Shown here in pieces: positions 10,612 through 22,320 of a stretch of DNA of 64,000 nucleotides (positions are counted from its first letter, which is position 1; every line of letters begins with the position of its first letter). Source of the stretch: Tipula vernalis (lineage: Eukaryota; Arthropoda; Insecta; Diptera; Tipulidae). Position numbers and translations under genes: made by a program. The stretch spans positions 339,237,106-339,301,105 of the forward strand of contig OY282558.1 of the NCBI GenBank assembly GCA_958295665.1, given 5' to 3'. Under the pieces are notes generated by a model that was given only the letters and a program-made list of their open reading frames with translations, ran no database searches and had not been told where the DNA came from.

Positions 10612-11033
10612 TTAAATTAAGAATGACAGCTGTAAAACCAAAATCAAATTTAATTGAATGTCTAAAAATACGTACAATACAATTCGTGTTGGGATGTTAA
10701 TTAGGCATTTAAGACCATATGAGACCATAACATCATTAAATTCTTTAAGAAATATAGACAAGTTCAAAAAAATGAGAACTATATATATATATAGAACAGA
10801 AAACAATATAGAATTATAAACAAGTCCACTTGTAAAATATCAGCACTGCTCATGTCGATATGTGATACTATAATATTCTTAATATATTGCTTCAGATAAA
10901 CCACAACAACACCGGCTATAGACGAGGAGTTGCAATTACCCAAGATTTTATAGCCCGAAAATTTATAATTATCGAGTTCATGGTGCTTAACCCAAACAAG
11001 CATTTTATATACATAAATAGATCTTTGGCACAA
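10612..11033 (-). pseudogene. Non-LTR retrotransposon endonuclease (EEP) remnant
   Basis: Minus-strand frames read VWVKHHELDNYKFSGYKILG, then NCNSSSIAGVVVVYLK and SSADILQVDL. In a second frame comes LKEFNDVMVSYGLKCLINIP followed by TRI. These match the TETWL...GY-x-L...R-x-GGGVAIYV block and the F-x-QYINEPTR block of AP-like endonucleases in CR1, L2 and Jockey elements. The catalytic blocks are incomplete and the frame breaks at about 10800. With the RT relic at 9730-10140 it forms one minus-strand element, with the intervening 470 bp degraded. Confidence 0.7.
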
Positions 11034-11136
11034 TTCAATAGAAAATATTTGCTAATGACTATTATTCACTTCACAGACTTTTAAATTATCACTACTATTA
11101 ACAGTTAATAATTATAAATGTATAAATATTTAATTA

Positions 11137-11418
11137 CAGTCATACCCCGCCTAACGTTGTTAATTGGTTCCGACGTTAAGCGAAACAACGTTATAAGGGG
11201 CAAAGAATGTAACATATGTAGACGAATAGACGAGAAAATTTCATTGTTTTTTGTTTTTAATGTTTTTTGCCTTTTTTCTCAGAGTTTTTTGTTTGCTTAT
11301 TATTTTAAACGACGTTACAACGAAACACAGCGACGATAGAGCGAGGTTTGTTCGCATTTTACTAACGACGTTACAGCGAAACGACGTTATGAGGGGGACG
11401 TTGTACGGGGTATGACTG
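11137..11418. mobile_element. pogo/Tigger-type MITE
   Basis: This 282-bp element has ends CAGTCATACCCCGCCTAACG and the reverse complement of CAGTCATACCCCGTACAACG. TA duplications lie at 11135-11136 and 11419-11420. Several AACGTTGT/CGTTATA motifs lie subterminally on both sides, and the centre is T-rich and non-coding. TIRs beginning CAGT-x-x-x-ACCCCGC with repeated AACG are typical of pogo-like elements. Open frames across it are by-products. Confidence 0.85.
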
Positions 11419-11559
11419 TAGTTTAAAATCAAACGCATATGTAACCACGACTGTACGATACAAGAGACCAATCAACTGTCCAATCCGACTGTGTCATTTA
11501 ATTATAAAGTCTCATTTATATAATCTCACATTTTAACTTGCATACCCCAAATTCTAAAT

Positions 11560-11990
11560 GCTAGATTTTGTCACCCCCTTTTTAATATTCTTATTCCTAA
11601 ATTACTTCGGTCTAAAAAGACCAAAGTATTGAAATCCTGTCAAAATTTTTGGTTGGTCTAAAACCACTTTTCTCGCCGTTTTGAAAGTCCCTGAGTCTAA
11701 AAAAGCAAAAAAATAATAATTTCCGTCCGTCTATCTGGATTTCTGGATGTCTGTATGTATGTACCCTTGGTATTTGGAAAACGGCTGAAGCGAGATTTGA
11801 AAAGCTTTTGGAACCTGTGAGTCAAGAGGCTCAGGTACCTGCCGTACGAATTGAACCAAAATACCTGAGTAAAGAAATATTCACTAATTTTTACTTTCTT
11901 TTACTCTAGTAAAATAAAGTATAGTAATCATGAAAATTTTGGGCCTTGAGATTTTTAGAGATTTATTTGTTTTGAGGCCACCTGAGTCCG
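11560..11990. repeat. Interspersed repeat with ACTTCGGTCTAAA hairpin
   Basis: It starts with CTTCGGTCTAAAAAGACC, a small stem-loop near 11608. Reiterated TCTGGATTTCTGGATGTCTG and ATGTATGTACCC follow, then an ACGGCTGAAGCGA motif of the kind found in insect repeats. It abuts the GTCT microsatellite and the GTTGAG-rich zone and may be one end of that larger composite. Confidence 0.4.
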
Positions 11991-12010
11991 AAAAAGTGGG
12001 TTTCGAAATG

Positions 12011-12051
12011 GTGTCTGTCTGTCTGTCTGTCAGTCTGTCAGTCTGTCTGTG
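12011..12051 (+). repeat. (GTCT)n microsatellite with GTCA interruptions
   Basis: About ten tetranucleotide units, mostly GTCT, interrupted twice by GTCA. An open frame running through it (11930-12208) is translated repeat, not a gene. Confidence 0.9.
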
Positions 12052-12419
12052 TCCTCTCTACAGCCCAGATGGTTTAACCAATCGAACTGAAACTTCAGAT
12101 TTAAGCTTTTTTGATAAATTGGGAGGTCCCAGTGAAATTTACTCCAAATCGGCTAACCGGAAGTGGCCACTCCCTTGGTCCAGAAAATTTATTTTGCAAA
12201 TATCTTAAAAACTATAAGGTTTATAAAAAACTACTTTAGACAAAATGTTTCCAAAAATTAAAAACAAATAAAAATAAAAAATAAAAAATTAAAAAAAAAA
12301 ATTTAAAAATTAAAAAAAAAAAATTAAGAATAAAATTAAATTTCTCAAAATTCTCTGTTCGTAAAAGAAAGTCGTGTGTTGGCCACACCTCAATTTTTAT
12401 ATATGTATGCTGGTTTGAA

Positions 12420-12690
12420 TATTGAGTTGGGTATTAAGTTTGGGGTTGAGTTGAAGGTTAAGTTAGGGGTCAATTTCCGGGTTGAGTTCAAGTTGAGTTA
12501 GAGTTGAGTTGGGGTTGGGGTTGGGTTAAGATACAATGAGCAGTTGACCAATTCTTTTTATACATGCTGGTTTAAGGATTGACTGGAAAGAGAGTTTGCG
12601 GTTGGGTTCACGGTTGCGGTGGGGCCGTTTGCGGGTTGAATTGGAGTTGAGATGGTATTGGACCAGTGTTTAGTGAGCACTTGAGCAATC
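12420..12690 (-). repeat. GTTGAG/GTTGGG-rich degenerate repeat
   Basis: Irregular reiteration of GTTGAGTTGGGGTTGGG with short inserts such as ATATGTATGCTGGTTTGAA. It is the reverse complement of the CAACTCAACCCC arrays at 21.7-22.0 and 28.7-30.0 kb, so I give it minus orientation relative to them. Confidence 0.7.
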
Positions 12691-12894
12691 TATAAAATAA
12701 AGTGAGTGTTTGTATGTATGTACAGAATGTGTATGATATTTAAACAAATCCACAAGACTTGACCGATTTGAACGAAACCTTACACAAATATTGTTTAAGA
12801 CTTAAGAACGGTCACTGTTAATATCTCAAACCTCAAATTGAACCTTTTACATTTCAAATTAAATCTTTAGCAAATTAAATGAATAACCAGTTAG
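12691..12894. other. Spacer between repeat arrays
   Basis: Contains a GTATGTATGTA run and a GACCGATTTGAACGAAAC motif of the interspersed-repeat type. Nothing coding is seen. Confidence 0.4.
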
Positions 12895-14170
12895 GATGGT
12901 CTTATCTATTTCTTAACTGATTTTAGTGAAATTTGATAGGTGCGTTGGAAATGGGATTCACACTTCCATTCTATGGAACTTGCCTATTTTTTAATCAATT
13001 ATGATGAAATTCGGCTTGCACATTGGAAGTGGGATTCTAAAATGATTTTTGGATGAAGTTCTGTAATATGGAAAAGTATGAGGGAAATTGTCTATTTATC
13101 AACGATTATGATGAAATTTGATATGTGTGTTGGAAATGGGATTTTAAAATGATTTGGATGAAGTTCTGGAATATTGCCAATATGAGGGAACTTTTATATT
13201 TCTCAACCGATTATGATGAAATTCGACATGTGCGTTCGAAATGGGATTCTATATTGTGATTTTTGGATGAAGTTCTGGAATATGCCCAAGTATGATGGAA
13301 CTTGTTTATTTATCAACCGATTATGATGAAATTCGACATGTGCGTTGGATTCTAAAATGATTTTTGGATGAAGTTCTGGAATATGGCCAAGTATAATGGA
13401 ACTTGCCTATTTCTCAACCGATTATGGTGAAATTTGGCATATAGTATGCGTTTGAAATGGGATTTTAATCTTCCATTCTACGGAACTTGGCTATTTTTTA
13501 ATCAATTATGATGAAACTCGGCTTGTGCATTGAAAATGTGATTTTAAAATGATTTTTGGAAGATTTTTTTGGAATTTGGCCAAGTATGATGAAACTTGTA
13601 TATTTCTCAAACGATTATGATGAAATTTGATATGTGCGTTGGAAGTTGGATTCTAAAATGGTTTTTGGATGAAGTTCTGGAATATGGCCAAGTACGATGG
13701 AACTTACATATCTATCAACCGATTATAATGAAATTCAGCTTGTACATTGGAAAAAGGATTTTAAAATGATTTTTGGATCAAGTTCTGGAATATGGGTAAG
13801 TCTGATGGAACTTACCTATTTTTCATCCAATTATGTACGATGAAATTCGGCTTACGCATTGGAAACGGGATTTAAAAATGATTTTTAGAAGAAGTTCTGA
13901 AATATGACCAAGTATGATGGAAGTCCTGGAATATTGCCAAGTATAATGGATTTTGCCTATTTCTCAACCGATTATGGTGAAATTTAACATTTGCGTTCAA
14001 AATATGATTCTAAACTGATTTTTAGATGAAATTCTGGAATATGGCTAAATATGATGGAACTTGGCTATTTCTCAACCGATAATGATGATGGTAGATAGGT
14101 AGACTAGTATTGGAATTTTTAAATGATTTTTAGATGAAATTCTGGAATATAGTGAGTTAGGTGGAATTTA
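12895..14170 (+). repeat. Tandem array of about 109-bp units
   Basis: Eleven or so diverged copies run head to tail. Landmarks in each unit are GGATGAAGTTCTGGAATATG, CCAAGTATGATGGAACTT, CTATTTCTCAACCGATTATG and ATGAAATTCGGCATGTGCG. The GATGAAGTTCTG landmark falls near 13052, 13158, 13267, 13368, 13668, 13778 (variant) and 13890 (variant), spacing about 101-112 bp with one double-length gap. Degenerate units near 14022 and 14124 close the array. Units differ by point changes and small indels, and some lack part of the repeat. Confidence 0.88.
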
Positions 14171-14179
14171 GGAGTTTAA

Positions 14180-14640
14180 TGGAATTTTGCATGTGCGATG
14201 GTAATGGGATTGGATTTGCAAGAGAATTTCGGTTAGGGTTTAATGGGAGGTTAGATTGAATTGAGTTCATACATGCATGTAGCTTTCGAACTGAGTTATT
14301 TTTGGGATTGAGTTGAAAAATAAGTGTAGAGTTGAGCTGAGGGTTGAGATCTGGGTCGAGCTAAGTTGAGTTGACGTAGAATTAGGATTTAGTTAGCTCG
14401 CATTGGGGTGTGAGTTGTTTGGTTGGGGAATTATTTAAGAGTTGATTTGGAGTTAGGCTAACGGTTGATTTCCAAGTTGATTAAGGGTTGATTTGGAGAT
14501 TTAATTGATGGTTTGGTTGGTCGATAGAGGTTGAGTTGTAAATTGAGTTTTAGGTTAAGTTGAAGATTAACTTAAGAGGTTCATTTCGTGATAGATTTGT
14601 CAGTTGAATTAATCAAGACCGAAGTTCTTATCACCTCATG
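14180..14640 (-). repeat. Second GTTGAG-rich block, right flank of the array
   Basis: The same GTTGAG/GTTGATTTGG language as 12420-12690. It ends in GACCGAAGTTCTTATCACC near 14617, the reverse complement of the CACTTCGGTCCGAAA terminal motif seen at 21670 and 28708. With 12420-12690 it encloses the 109-bp array, suggesting one composite unit in minus orientation. Confidence 0.65.
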
Positions 14641-15736
14641 AGGTTTCAGCCCTTTATATTTTCAATTTAAAACTGACATTTCTGAATGTTCTGAGTGTAT
14701 GTGGTTTAACATGTACAATGTTTCCTAATTAAAGTATTTTGAAGTCATTTATTTTAGTCTTCATAAGAAAGATAGAAATTAAAAAAAAATCGAATTCCGA
14801 AAGATTTTCAATATCTTATTTTCAAACTCTTTAAGTTTTCAACCAATCACATTTTTCCAAATTCACTTGCTAGAACGCTAAAAAACCAGTTGGAACTTTG
14901 AAGAATCAGAAATTAAAAAATTGCATTCAAAACTAAAACATTCAAAACGAACTTTTTACTGCTTTATGATAAATAAATTTCCAATTGGGAAAATTCTTCG
15001 TCTCAACTAAATTTGGGATGTAAGCTGTATTTTTTTTAAAACTGCCAGTGTCTTCATAAAGTTAAATAAAACCGTTCTAAAATTATTTGCCCTGAGAATT
15101 GTGTTCTGGTGTGTCTAGTAGGACAAGAATGTTCCAATCACAATAAAATTTGAATTTAAAAATTATAAACATTGATACCAACCATTGATTTCGGACACGT
15201 GACTTTTGAATCAGATTGGAGTAATTTTAAAAGGAAATTTTGGATGATTTAGACAATGCATAAAAAGCAAATTTTAAAATAAAAATGTACAGTTCTAAAA
15301 TCAAATTTTACAATGCAACCTTCCATTACTATGTATTATGAATAAATTTTAAGAATTATCTTATGACAATGATTGCAATTGAAATATTACCTCGTTTGTC
15401 CTCGTAATGGTCAAGTATATTCAATTAGCATTGCTCTAGATTTCTTGCAAGAAAATTGAAGGATTATTCTTCGCGGTAAAACTGACTAATCACTTCCTAA
15501 TGACAAATTATGTCAAATCACTGAAATGAGCCACCCAATAGTGTCGGTTACCAGATAAGGGTCAACATTTCATAATAAACAAATTTGGACTAAAATTAAT
15601 CCATGGACCAAACTTTGCTATTTTCAACCTCAAAATAGAAACAATTTTTTAATAATTTATTAGTTCCGTATTTCTTACATTGTTCATCGAAACTTTACAG
15701 TTTCACATATTCTCGAATTTATTTTCTTAATTTTAG
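14641..15736. other. AT-rich stretch, nothing recognised
   Basis: No element ends, RNA gene or coding motif seen. Composition returns to plain intron-like DNA until the exon-like block at 15737. Confidence 0.5.
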
Positions 15737-15804
15737 AATCATCATCGGACCCCGAGCGAATCGAATTTGATGATAGAACGGTCAGCCATGTCAATGAGGT
15801 TTAA
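15737..15804 (+). CDS. Candidate terminal exon of an unidentified gene
   Basis: A good acceptor (TTTATTTTCTTAATTTTAG) is followed by two bases and 21 codons, reading SSSDPERIEFDDRTVSHVNE plus V, then TAA at 15802. The block is abruptly GC-richer and free of simple sequence, unlike the 1 kb on either side. It would be the last coding exon of a plus-strand gene, opposite to the ADAM gene, ending in a hydrophobic residue. I do not recognise the peptide. No partner exon was identified upstream, and only conservation or RNA evidence could confirm it. Confidence 0.3.
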
Positions 15805-18000
15805 AATGGTCTATCTCACAAAATTTTCACTTTTCGTCTTAAATATTCAGTGGCCAAAATCAGGGATGACGATTAAGAGCTTTTGTTGCGCACGTTTAAT
15901 TTTCCTGTCTGGATGAGATTATTAACCACATAATCATCGCACATATGTGTAATATGCAATACATTCCGAAATTAGTATATAAAAATTAATCCGCGGTCTA
16001 ATTATAAAAAAAAAATAATCTGCTTTAATTAATCGCTGTGTAATAAATATGCGTATACTTTTTGTTACTTGTCTATACAAATTAATTAAATTACTACAAT
16101 GTCGCAAAATTTAATATTAATCACTTTTGGAGACCAGCACAAGAGATAATATAATTGAATTTAACCGTTTTTGACTAGACAAAAACCACTAAATTCAAAG
16201 ATCAATAAACTTTTTTATCTTCAACTCATTGAAATTAAACACCACGATTCTTATCCGCAAGTTTTATTTATTGTAAGCCATCAGTTTTTTGATTTGATAA
16301 TGTGGTCGTAAAATGTTTATATGGTTTGGAAGGAAAAAATGTAATTGTCCGTTAAAAATAAAAATTCGGCGACACAATAAACTAGTTGATATTTTTGATG
16401 ATAAATCTGAAAAAATTAAATTCTGTCAAATAGAATTTTCTTTCTGTCACTTTTAATGTTTATGATTTGAAGAGCTGCTAACACAGATTTTATTACATAT
16501 CTAAGTATTTAATCTACAATATTGGAGGAGGTTCGCTTGTTATCAAGATTGAAAGAATTTTAATCAAACAGATGTGTACAATTTACGTGTGTAAATCAAT
16601 TTTTCGAACAAGAAGAATTTACAGAGTCTAAATAAAAAACCATCGAATAACACGATTCGATTTCTTTGCTAATTCGATTTAAAAAAAAAAAATTCTTAAA
16701 ATTCATTTGTATTTCGCCACTTATTTTATTTTATTCTTTACAAAGGAATTTGCATTATAGTATTACTGTTGACCTTACATGGTGGTTTAAGTTTACTGTT
16801 TTTAAATATAAACACAATTTGTTTATTTATTTTTCAAATTCAATTACAATTTCTTTTTTGTTTTTATTTATAATAAAAGTATTTTAACAACAATTTTATG
16901 TATGTAGTTCAATGTCTTCATTCAATTCCAATTTTTTCTATACTACTTCGGTGGCATATCGCGAGTAAGAACCAACCAAAAATTTAAATTTAGAAATGAT
17001 ACAATTTTTTCAAACTATAATACTTAATTGCAACTGCGGGTTACCAAAAAAATATCGGAAATTGCATAGCAATAAAAATTCATTTTCCATTACTATAAAT
17101 AAACAATATTGTATTTTATAAAAATAGGCATAAAGAGTCGGCGCCACGGTTATATGTTTAATCTAATTTGACCTTATAAATTCAATAATCATTGTAGATT
17201 ACAGATATGTATATACCATTTTGATTGAAGTATCAACAAAATAACAAATTCCGGCCAAATAAAAAAAAACATAAAAATTCAAACAAAACATTAAAAATGG
17301 TCAGCATAAAATTTTTTATCAATGAACGTGAAATTGATTTCCTTTAAAGCTATTTTTAGATATAATTATTATTAATACAATTAAGTCAAATAGTTTTATT
17401 CGATTTTTTTTTTAAACCGCATACTTTATTCAATTAATTTGAATATAATTTAACTTAATAAAAACAAAAACAAAAAAATGTTCTATAAATAGTTGGGAGA
17501 AATAATTTGGTTTTATTCTGCTGGGTGTGGTTGAATGTAAAACTTAAACTACAGAACTTGTGAATTTTAACATAATAACAAGTGTATGGTTATGTATATA
17601 TAGAAGTGGTATTGTGTTTTATGGTTTCAACGGAAGCTATTCCTCGCGGTTGCAAATTCGTTTTTTTATTTCATTATTTATGATATACAAACTGTGACGA
17701 TATTTTATAAACATACATACATACGAGTATGTAAGTACATAAGTATGAACGAGAATACGTTTTTAATTCTGTAACCTATAGCTTCACCCTGTTAATATAT
17801 ATCGTAATATTTTACAATTAAGCACAATTAATTTAATTGTACTGTAAATTATAGTCATGTATTTTGCTTTTCATATGTCATATCTAAAATTGTTAATGGG
17901 AAATGGCGGCGATGGTATGTGCGACTGGCAGAATACGACAAAATATTTTTAAGAAATGAATTTATAATTAAATAATGAAATGTATAAAATACAATTTATT
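15805..18000. other. AT-rich stretch with short simple repeats
   Basis: Mostly poly-A/T tracts. A CATACATACATACGAGTATG simple sequence lies at about 17713. No exon or element ends are supported. Confidence 0.5.
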
Positions 18001-18480
18001 ATGTTCTAGCTGTTGATTTCGCCTGATGAAACGCCTCAGAACAACATGTTACATCAGTTACATCAGGTCTTCGCCTACGCAGATGACATAAACATGATTT
18101 GAATGCATGAATATGGAGTGAAGGAAGGAGGAGGATATCAGGGAGGTGTTGCCGCTGGCAGCCGTGCATTGTTTCCTCTACATCTACTGCTAAAGTTGAA
18201 ATATTTTCCAAACGACGACAAACTGAAGTTGTACAGGGCACATACCGAGTTTTTATAATCGCAAGGTTCTGCGTGCTGATCCAAAACGAATAGTGTATCA
18301 ACCTCTGAGAAGTAAGCCACCTTTTGCTAGGCGCAGAGGTCATGGTGAGCAGCGATGCTCCTCGGCATCGGTAGGCTTGGGCACTACGAAGAGCTACTTA
18401 GAGATCGAAACCGAAGGGGTTAGACTGTTGAACCAGTGGGCCAATAAATAGCCTGTAAAAACCATTTATTATTATTTTAT
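18001..18480 (+). pseudogene. Decayed non-LTR retrotransposon RT fragment with (TTA)n-like tail
   Basis: QVFAYADDINMI at about 18064-18100 is the RT active-site box of RTE/R1-type elements and is followed immediately by a stop. Later pieces include a frame containing LEIETEGVRLLNQWANK near 18390-18449. The fragment ends in a TTATTATTATTTTATTAATA stretch at about 18466, the kind of 3' tail seen on several non-LTR clades. Little of the intervening thumb region is readable, so internal deletions are likely. The clade is uncertain. Confidence 0.5.
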
Positions 18481-18639
18481 TAATATTATTAATTTCACAA
18501 CTTCGAGCTTAATTTGATTTACATTCCAAAAAAACAATTATTTAAATTATTATTATTCATCCAACCAAATCAACATATCAACAAAAGAAGTTAACTATAT
18601 TATAATGTGCAGATTTAAGCAGTTAGGTATACTAGCAGC

Positions 18640-19740
18640 AACAAACTAATAACCTCAACTAGCAACAAATACATCTTGAATAATTTATTATCTAGGGTCG
18701 TATTCTAAAATCGTAAATAAATATTCAATTTTATTACTCTCTGTAAGCCAAGATTTAAACAATACATATTTCTTTCCAATAAGATGTCCCTTGATAACAA
18801 ACGGAAGACGATTGAAAATAATGTAAGACATTATTAAACGATATCTAGGGAAGTGTGTCAAATGGAATTTAGGCGGTTTAAATAAATACTTATTTAATCG
18901 CAACTCGTTTTTTTTTTATCTAAATGCTACTAGAACGTCTAAAAAATCATCTTAAAATTGTATAAACGTACAGTTTTCTTAAATACTCCCGAATAGAAGT
19001 AGTTTTCTTTAATTTGTATATTAAGTACAAGACATAATTCCATATTGTAATTTAGCATTAAATAAACCGAAGCAATATATACGAATAATGTCTGAACGGC
19101 AAAGCATACTAATTCTGTACAGCAATATATTAATAGACGAGAAAGATTTCTTGGGCTGACTTATTTATGGTTTCCAATTAACGTATCTAAAGTAATCCCT
19201 AAATATTTAAATGTTGAAACTGTTTCTATTAGAAAACGGCCACTATTACGACTATCGACCGCAGAATTCAACAGAATGTTAAATTAAAAACCAATATTTT
19301 CGACTTCGGAGTCACCATTAAAAGATGAGTTGCAAGCCACTTATTTAAAATTTCTGAAAACAATGTGTTAGGGAAAACAGTGAGTTAATATAAACAAGAA
19401 CCGAACGAAAGTTGGGCCAAGAACCGAGCCTTGCGGTACATTATCAATTTTCACCATTTATTCTCTTTTACATAAATGAGATTTAAACCAGTCAAACATG
19501 CATCCACGAAAGGATGTAAATCTATAAAGGATGCCGAACAAAAATCGCCAATATCTAAGGTGGAATGAATCCTGGGTCCTTGAGGCTTTTTATGGCATCT
19601 TCAGTGCTACGCCTACTTGGAAAACCAAATTGTCGATTATCCAGAAATTTTATTTTCTCAAAATAGTTCTACAAACGCTGCTTAATTACTTTTTCGAAAA
19701 CTTGGTAGAAACCAGACAATAACGGTATGGGTCTTTAAAT
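18640..19740 (-). pseudogene. CR1-like reverse transcriptase remnant, second copy
   Basis: Read on the minus strand from about 19720: VSTKFSKKLL, a KYNFWIIDNLVFQVGVALK segment (normally FL-x-x-x-QFGF-x-x-x-x-ST), FDWFKSHLCKRE, and VPQGSVLGP at 19415-19446. The FADD box is missing, apparently deleted. TVSTFKYLGITLDTLIGNH near 19190 marks the RT thumb. The final frame (18688-18903) reads PPKFHLTHFPRYRLI, NRLPFVIKGH and FKSWLTE, the usual C-terminus of CR1/Rex-type ORF2. Multiple stops and frameshifts show it is dead. Its orientation matches the 9.7-11.0 kb relic, but it is a different, longer copy. Confidence 0.8.
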
Positions 19741-20099
19741 TTGAAACAAAGCCAGCACACAAATAAAAATGCAACCGACTAGTTGCAATAAAAAATCAAG
19801 TCATTTCACATTATCATTTGTCATCGAACCGGAATTTGGGCACAGGTCGCGTTTTTTATTTATTGGAATGACTATAGTAGTTTTGAAGGAAACCCAAAGA
19901 ATTTTTATTGTTCATTGACAGATTAACTTGAGCAACTTCAAGGCCTGAAATTTCATTTTCAAATATTGAACAACTAGTGTAATTATCAAAATGGTGGTTT
20001 GGCGTCTATTGGAGGGGGGGACCAAAGTTGAGTAGATTAATCTACCAGCTCCGTATCCTTCCAGTAGGGTGCACATCACGTGAGCTATTCTGGTCTTGT
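19741..20099. other. Junction between CR1-like relic and mariner relic
   Basis: Probably more of the decayed CR1-like ORF on the minus strand, with few readable residues. It ends in a G-run (GGAGGGGGGG) near 20014. No separate feature supported. Confidence 0.35.
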
Positions 20100-20990
20100 C
20101 TTTAGGTAGCTGCGTGAAGAGAAGAAGAACTAATGGTCACTGGAAACTTATCGCGAAACTTGAAGAAAATCTGTTCGGCGCAAGCGGCGTATGAGGTAGA
20201 CATTTCAAAATCGAGTATCCATCGCATTTTGAAGCGCGCACATTGGAAGGGTTACATTCCAAGATTAATCCACGCCCTCAAATAAAGTTGATTATGATCG
20301 GAGAGTAGAGTTTTGTGAGTGGTATATAGCAAGATGTGCAGAGCATGTACAGTTTTCACACAAAATTGTTTGGAGCGGTAGGCAACATTTAAATTAAACG
20401 GGTCGATCAATCGCCACAATTCTAGCTACTGGGCACCAGAGAATCCTCATCTTACAGAAGAACATGATTTAAATTTACCAGGAGTCACAGTTTCAAAACA
20501 TTGTTACTGGTGTTGTTTACTTGAATTTGATGCAGGAAAATGTCATGCCAAGTATTCGTGAGCAGTTTGAGGATGAAGAGGACTATTATTTTCAGCAAGA
20601 TGGAGCATCTCCCCACAATCATCGTGATGTGAGAGCTTATCTCGATGAAAATCGAAAGGCCCGCGCTCTCCAGACCTCATGCCAATGGCTTTTTTTGTGG
20701 GGATTCATCAAAGATAAAGTTTATCTGTCAAAACCGGCAACAGTCGATCAATTGAAGGCGGAAATTGATAGAGAATGCAACGAAATTCCTATTGAAATTA
20801 TTCGCCACGTTTGTGATTCTATTTCTTCGCGTTATCAGCAATGTTTGGATAAAAATGGGCATCAATTTGAATATTTGCGCTAATTCATTCATTTGTACAT
20901 TTAGTTTGTAATACGAGTATATCTAAATATGTATATACTGTTTTTATAATCACACAAAGTGGGTATACATTTTTTTGGGACACCCAGACG
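20100..20990 (+). mobile_element. mariner-like element, left end missing
   Basis: The right edge reads GTATACATTTTTTTGGGACA followed by CCC, a plausible terminal repeat. The matching GGGTGTCCCAAAA end was not found on the left, so the 5' side is truncated or replaced. It carries the transposase relic described separately. Confidence 0.6.
20141..20883 (+). pseudogene. mariner/IS630-like transposase remnant
   Basis: The N-terminal helix-turn-helix is readable as [20 protein letters not shown] near 20205. The IVWSDEA-x-F block near 20370 has lost its catalytic Asp by rearrangement. A deletion removes the segment before [20 protein letters not shown] (about 20502). The second catalytic box is intact as YYFQQDGASPHNHRDVRAYL near 20586. 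The third-Asp box is present only in a shifted frame (RSPDLMPMAFF) bounded by two compensating frameshifts, so the open frame from 20521 to 20883 is a chimera there. It resumes with KDKVYLSKPATVDQLK and ends in NGHQFEYLR. The family is widespread in insects. The copy is dead. Confidence 0.88.
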
Positions 20991-21650
20991 TGCCAGTAAG
21001 CGTTGAATTTTCCTCTCATTAAAATAGAGCGTTGAGTTTAATTTTCTTCTTCTTCAGGTTTGTGTTTACTATTACTTTCAGTGTTTTTTCCTGTCGCCCG
21101 CTGATCCGGCTTACGATCATGTAATCTATATCCCTATTAGTAATCAAACCCCTTAATTCGCTGCTAGAAGCCCGTTTAAGCGACACTTTCTCCATTTCAC
21201 CGTACAATTTAACCAGAATCAGGATTAAATTTACTCTTCAACTAAAGACAGACTTATTTGAAATTATTTTGTTTGGTGGTTTAGCTCAAAATATTTCGTA
21301 ATTGATCATTCGATTGGATGAACTGTTCTTTAAAAAACTCCGCCATGAATTAATGCTTCACTTAAAATTTGGCTAAAATTTGAGACTAAATTATGAATTT
21401 CAATAGTCAATATGAGAAGATAGTTTTTCAATTTTGTTTTGGTAGTTTTTCACAATAGTTAAAGCTTTAAAAATTAAAAATAATTTTGTTTTTGGGTTCG
21501 ATATTTTGAATTTAATCAGATGGGCAGGCGAATACCATCAGATGCCACTTAGGAAAACTTTTTCTGACTCAGCCCATAATGAATTTCGTAAACATTCATG
21601 ATTAGTTAAATTTATTTTACTTAGAAAGTAAAAAATATAAAATGTTGAAA
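20991..21650. other. AT-rich stretch, nothing recognised
   Basis: No element ends or motif-bearing frames seen. A GC-richer block at 21080-21190 is unassigned. Confidence 0.45.
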
Positions 21651-21654
21651 GCTC

Positions 21655-22045
21655 ACGAGAGGATCAGCACTTCGGTCCGAAACTCCAATCTCCAACGTAA
21701 CCTTCAACTAACACCCCTATTCCCTTAGTCGTGTCACTTGTCCGACAATCAAATTTTGATATTCTCTTAGTCGATCGATGCGACAATCGTCGTTTGAAGT
21801 GACGAACATTCTTTTACGTCGCATTCTTTTATATTATCACTTCGACCGACTAAGAGAATACCAATTTAAAATTGAAGTGACGCGACAATTATCGCGTTGA
21901 ATGAAGTGACACGACTTAGGGAATAGGGGATTTAATCACCAACTCAACCTCCAACTCAAACCTCGACTCAATTCACAAATAAACCCTCAACCCCAACTTA
22001 CTCAACTCTGAACAACTCAAGTTAATTTCCAATTCAAATGCCAGA
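21655..22045 (+). repeat. Short CAACTC-family repeat, interrupted by a MITE
   Basis: It opens with GATCAGCACTTCGGTCCGAA near 21662, then CTCCAATCTCCAACGTAACC. After the MITE at 21714-21929 it continues with AACTCAACCTCCAACTCAAA to about 22035. It is in the same orientation as the 28.7-30.0 kb array and opposite to the 12.4-14.6 kb block. Confidence 0.7.
21714..21929. mobile_element. 216-bp foldback MITE inside the CAACTC repeat
   Basis: Ends CCCCTATTCCCTTAGTCGTG and its reverse complement differ at one base over about 26 bp. A second internal stem pairs TATTCTCTTAGTCGATCGA with TCGACCGACTAAGAGAATA, so most of the element folds back. It is non-coding. No convincing target duplication is visible (ACA on the left, ATT on the right). 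It clearly inserted into the CAACTC repeat, since the same sequence language resumes on both sides. Confidence 0.85.
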
Positions 22046-22320
22046 TTTTTTGTTTTGTTTTTAAATGTAACGTTTCTCTTTCAGTGGATATAAGGCGACA
22101 TTTGTATTTGAGAATATTTCAACTCCTACATCTCATCTTGTTGTGTACATTTTTTCACCAAAACAATACATTCACATATAAAACACCCAATCGTGACAAA
22201 TTTTTTCTTACCAACACCGGAAGTCATACCACCGATGGCGACAAAAGGATAGCAACGATTCTGAAATATTATTTGGCAATTTGAAAATGTATCACAATAA
22301 TGAAGCTTCATGTTTTCTTG

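Noticed and set aside
11930..12208. 92-codon plus-strand frame with Cys/Ser run
   Set aside because: It runs through the GTCT microsatellite; the peptide is translated repeat.
17880..17930. ATGGCGGCGATG followed by GTATGT, a possible short first exon
   Set aside because: Only a few codons, no promoter or partner exon, and the rest of the block has no coding character.
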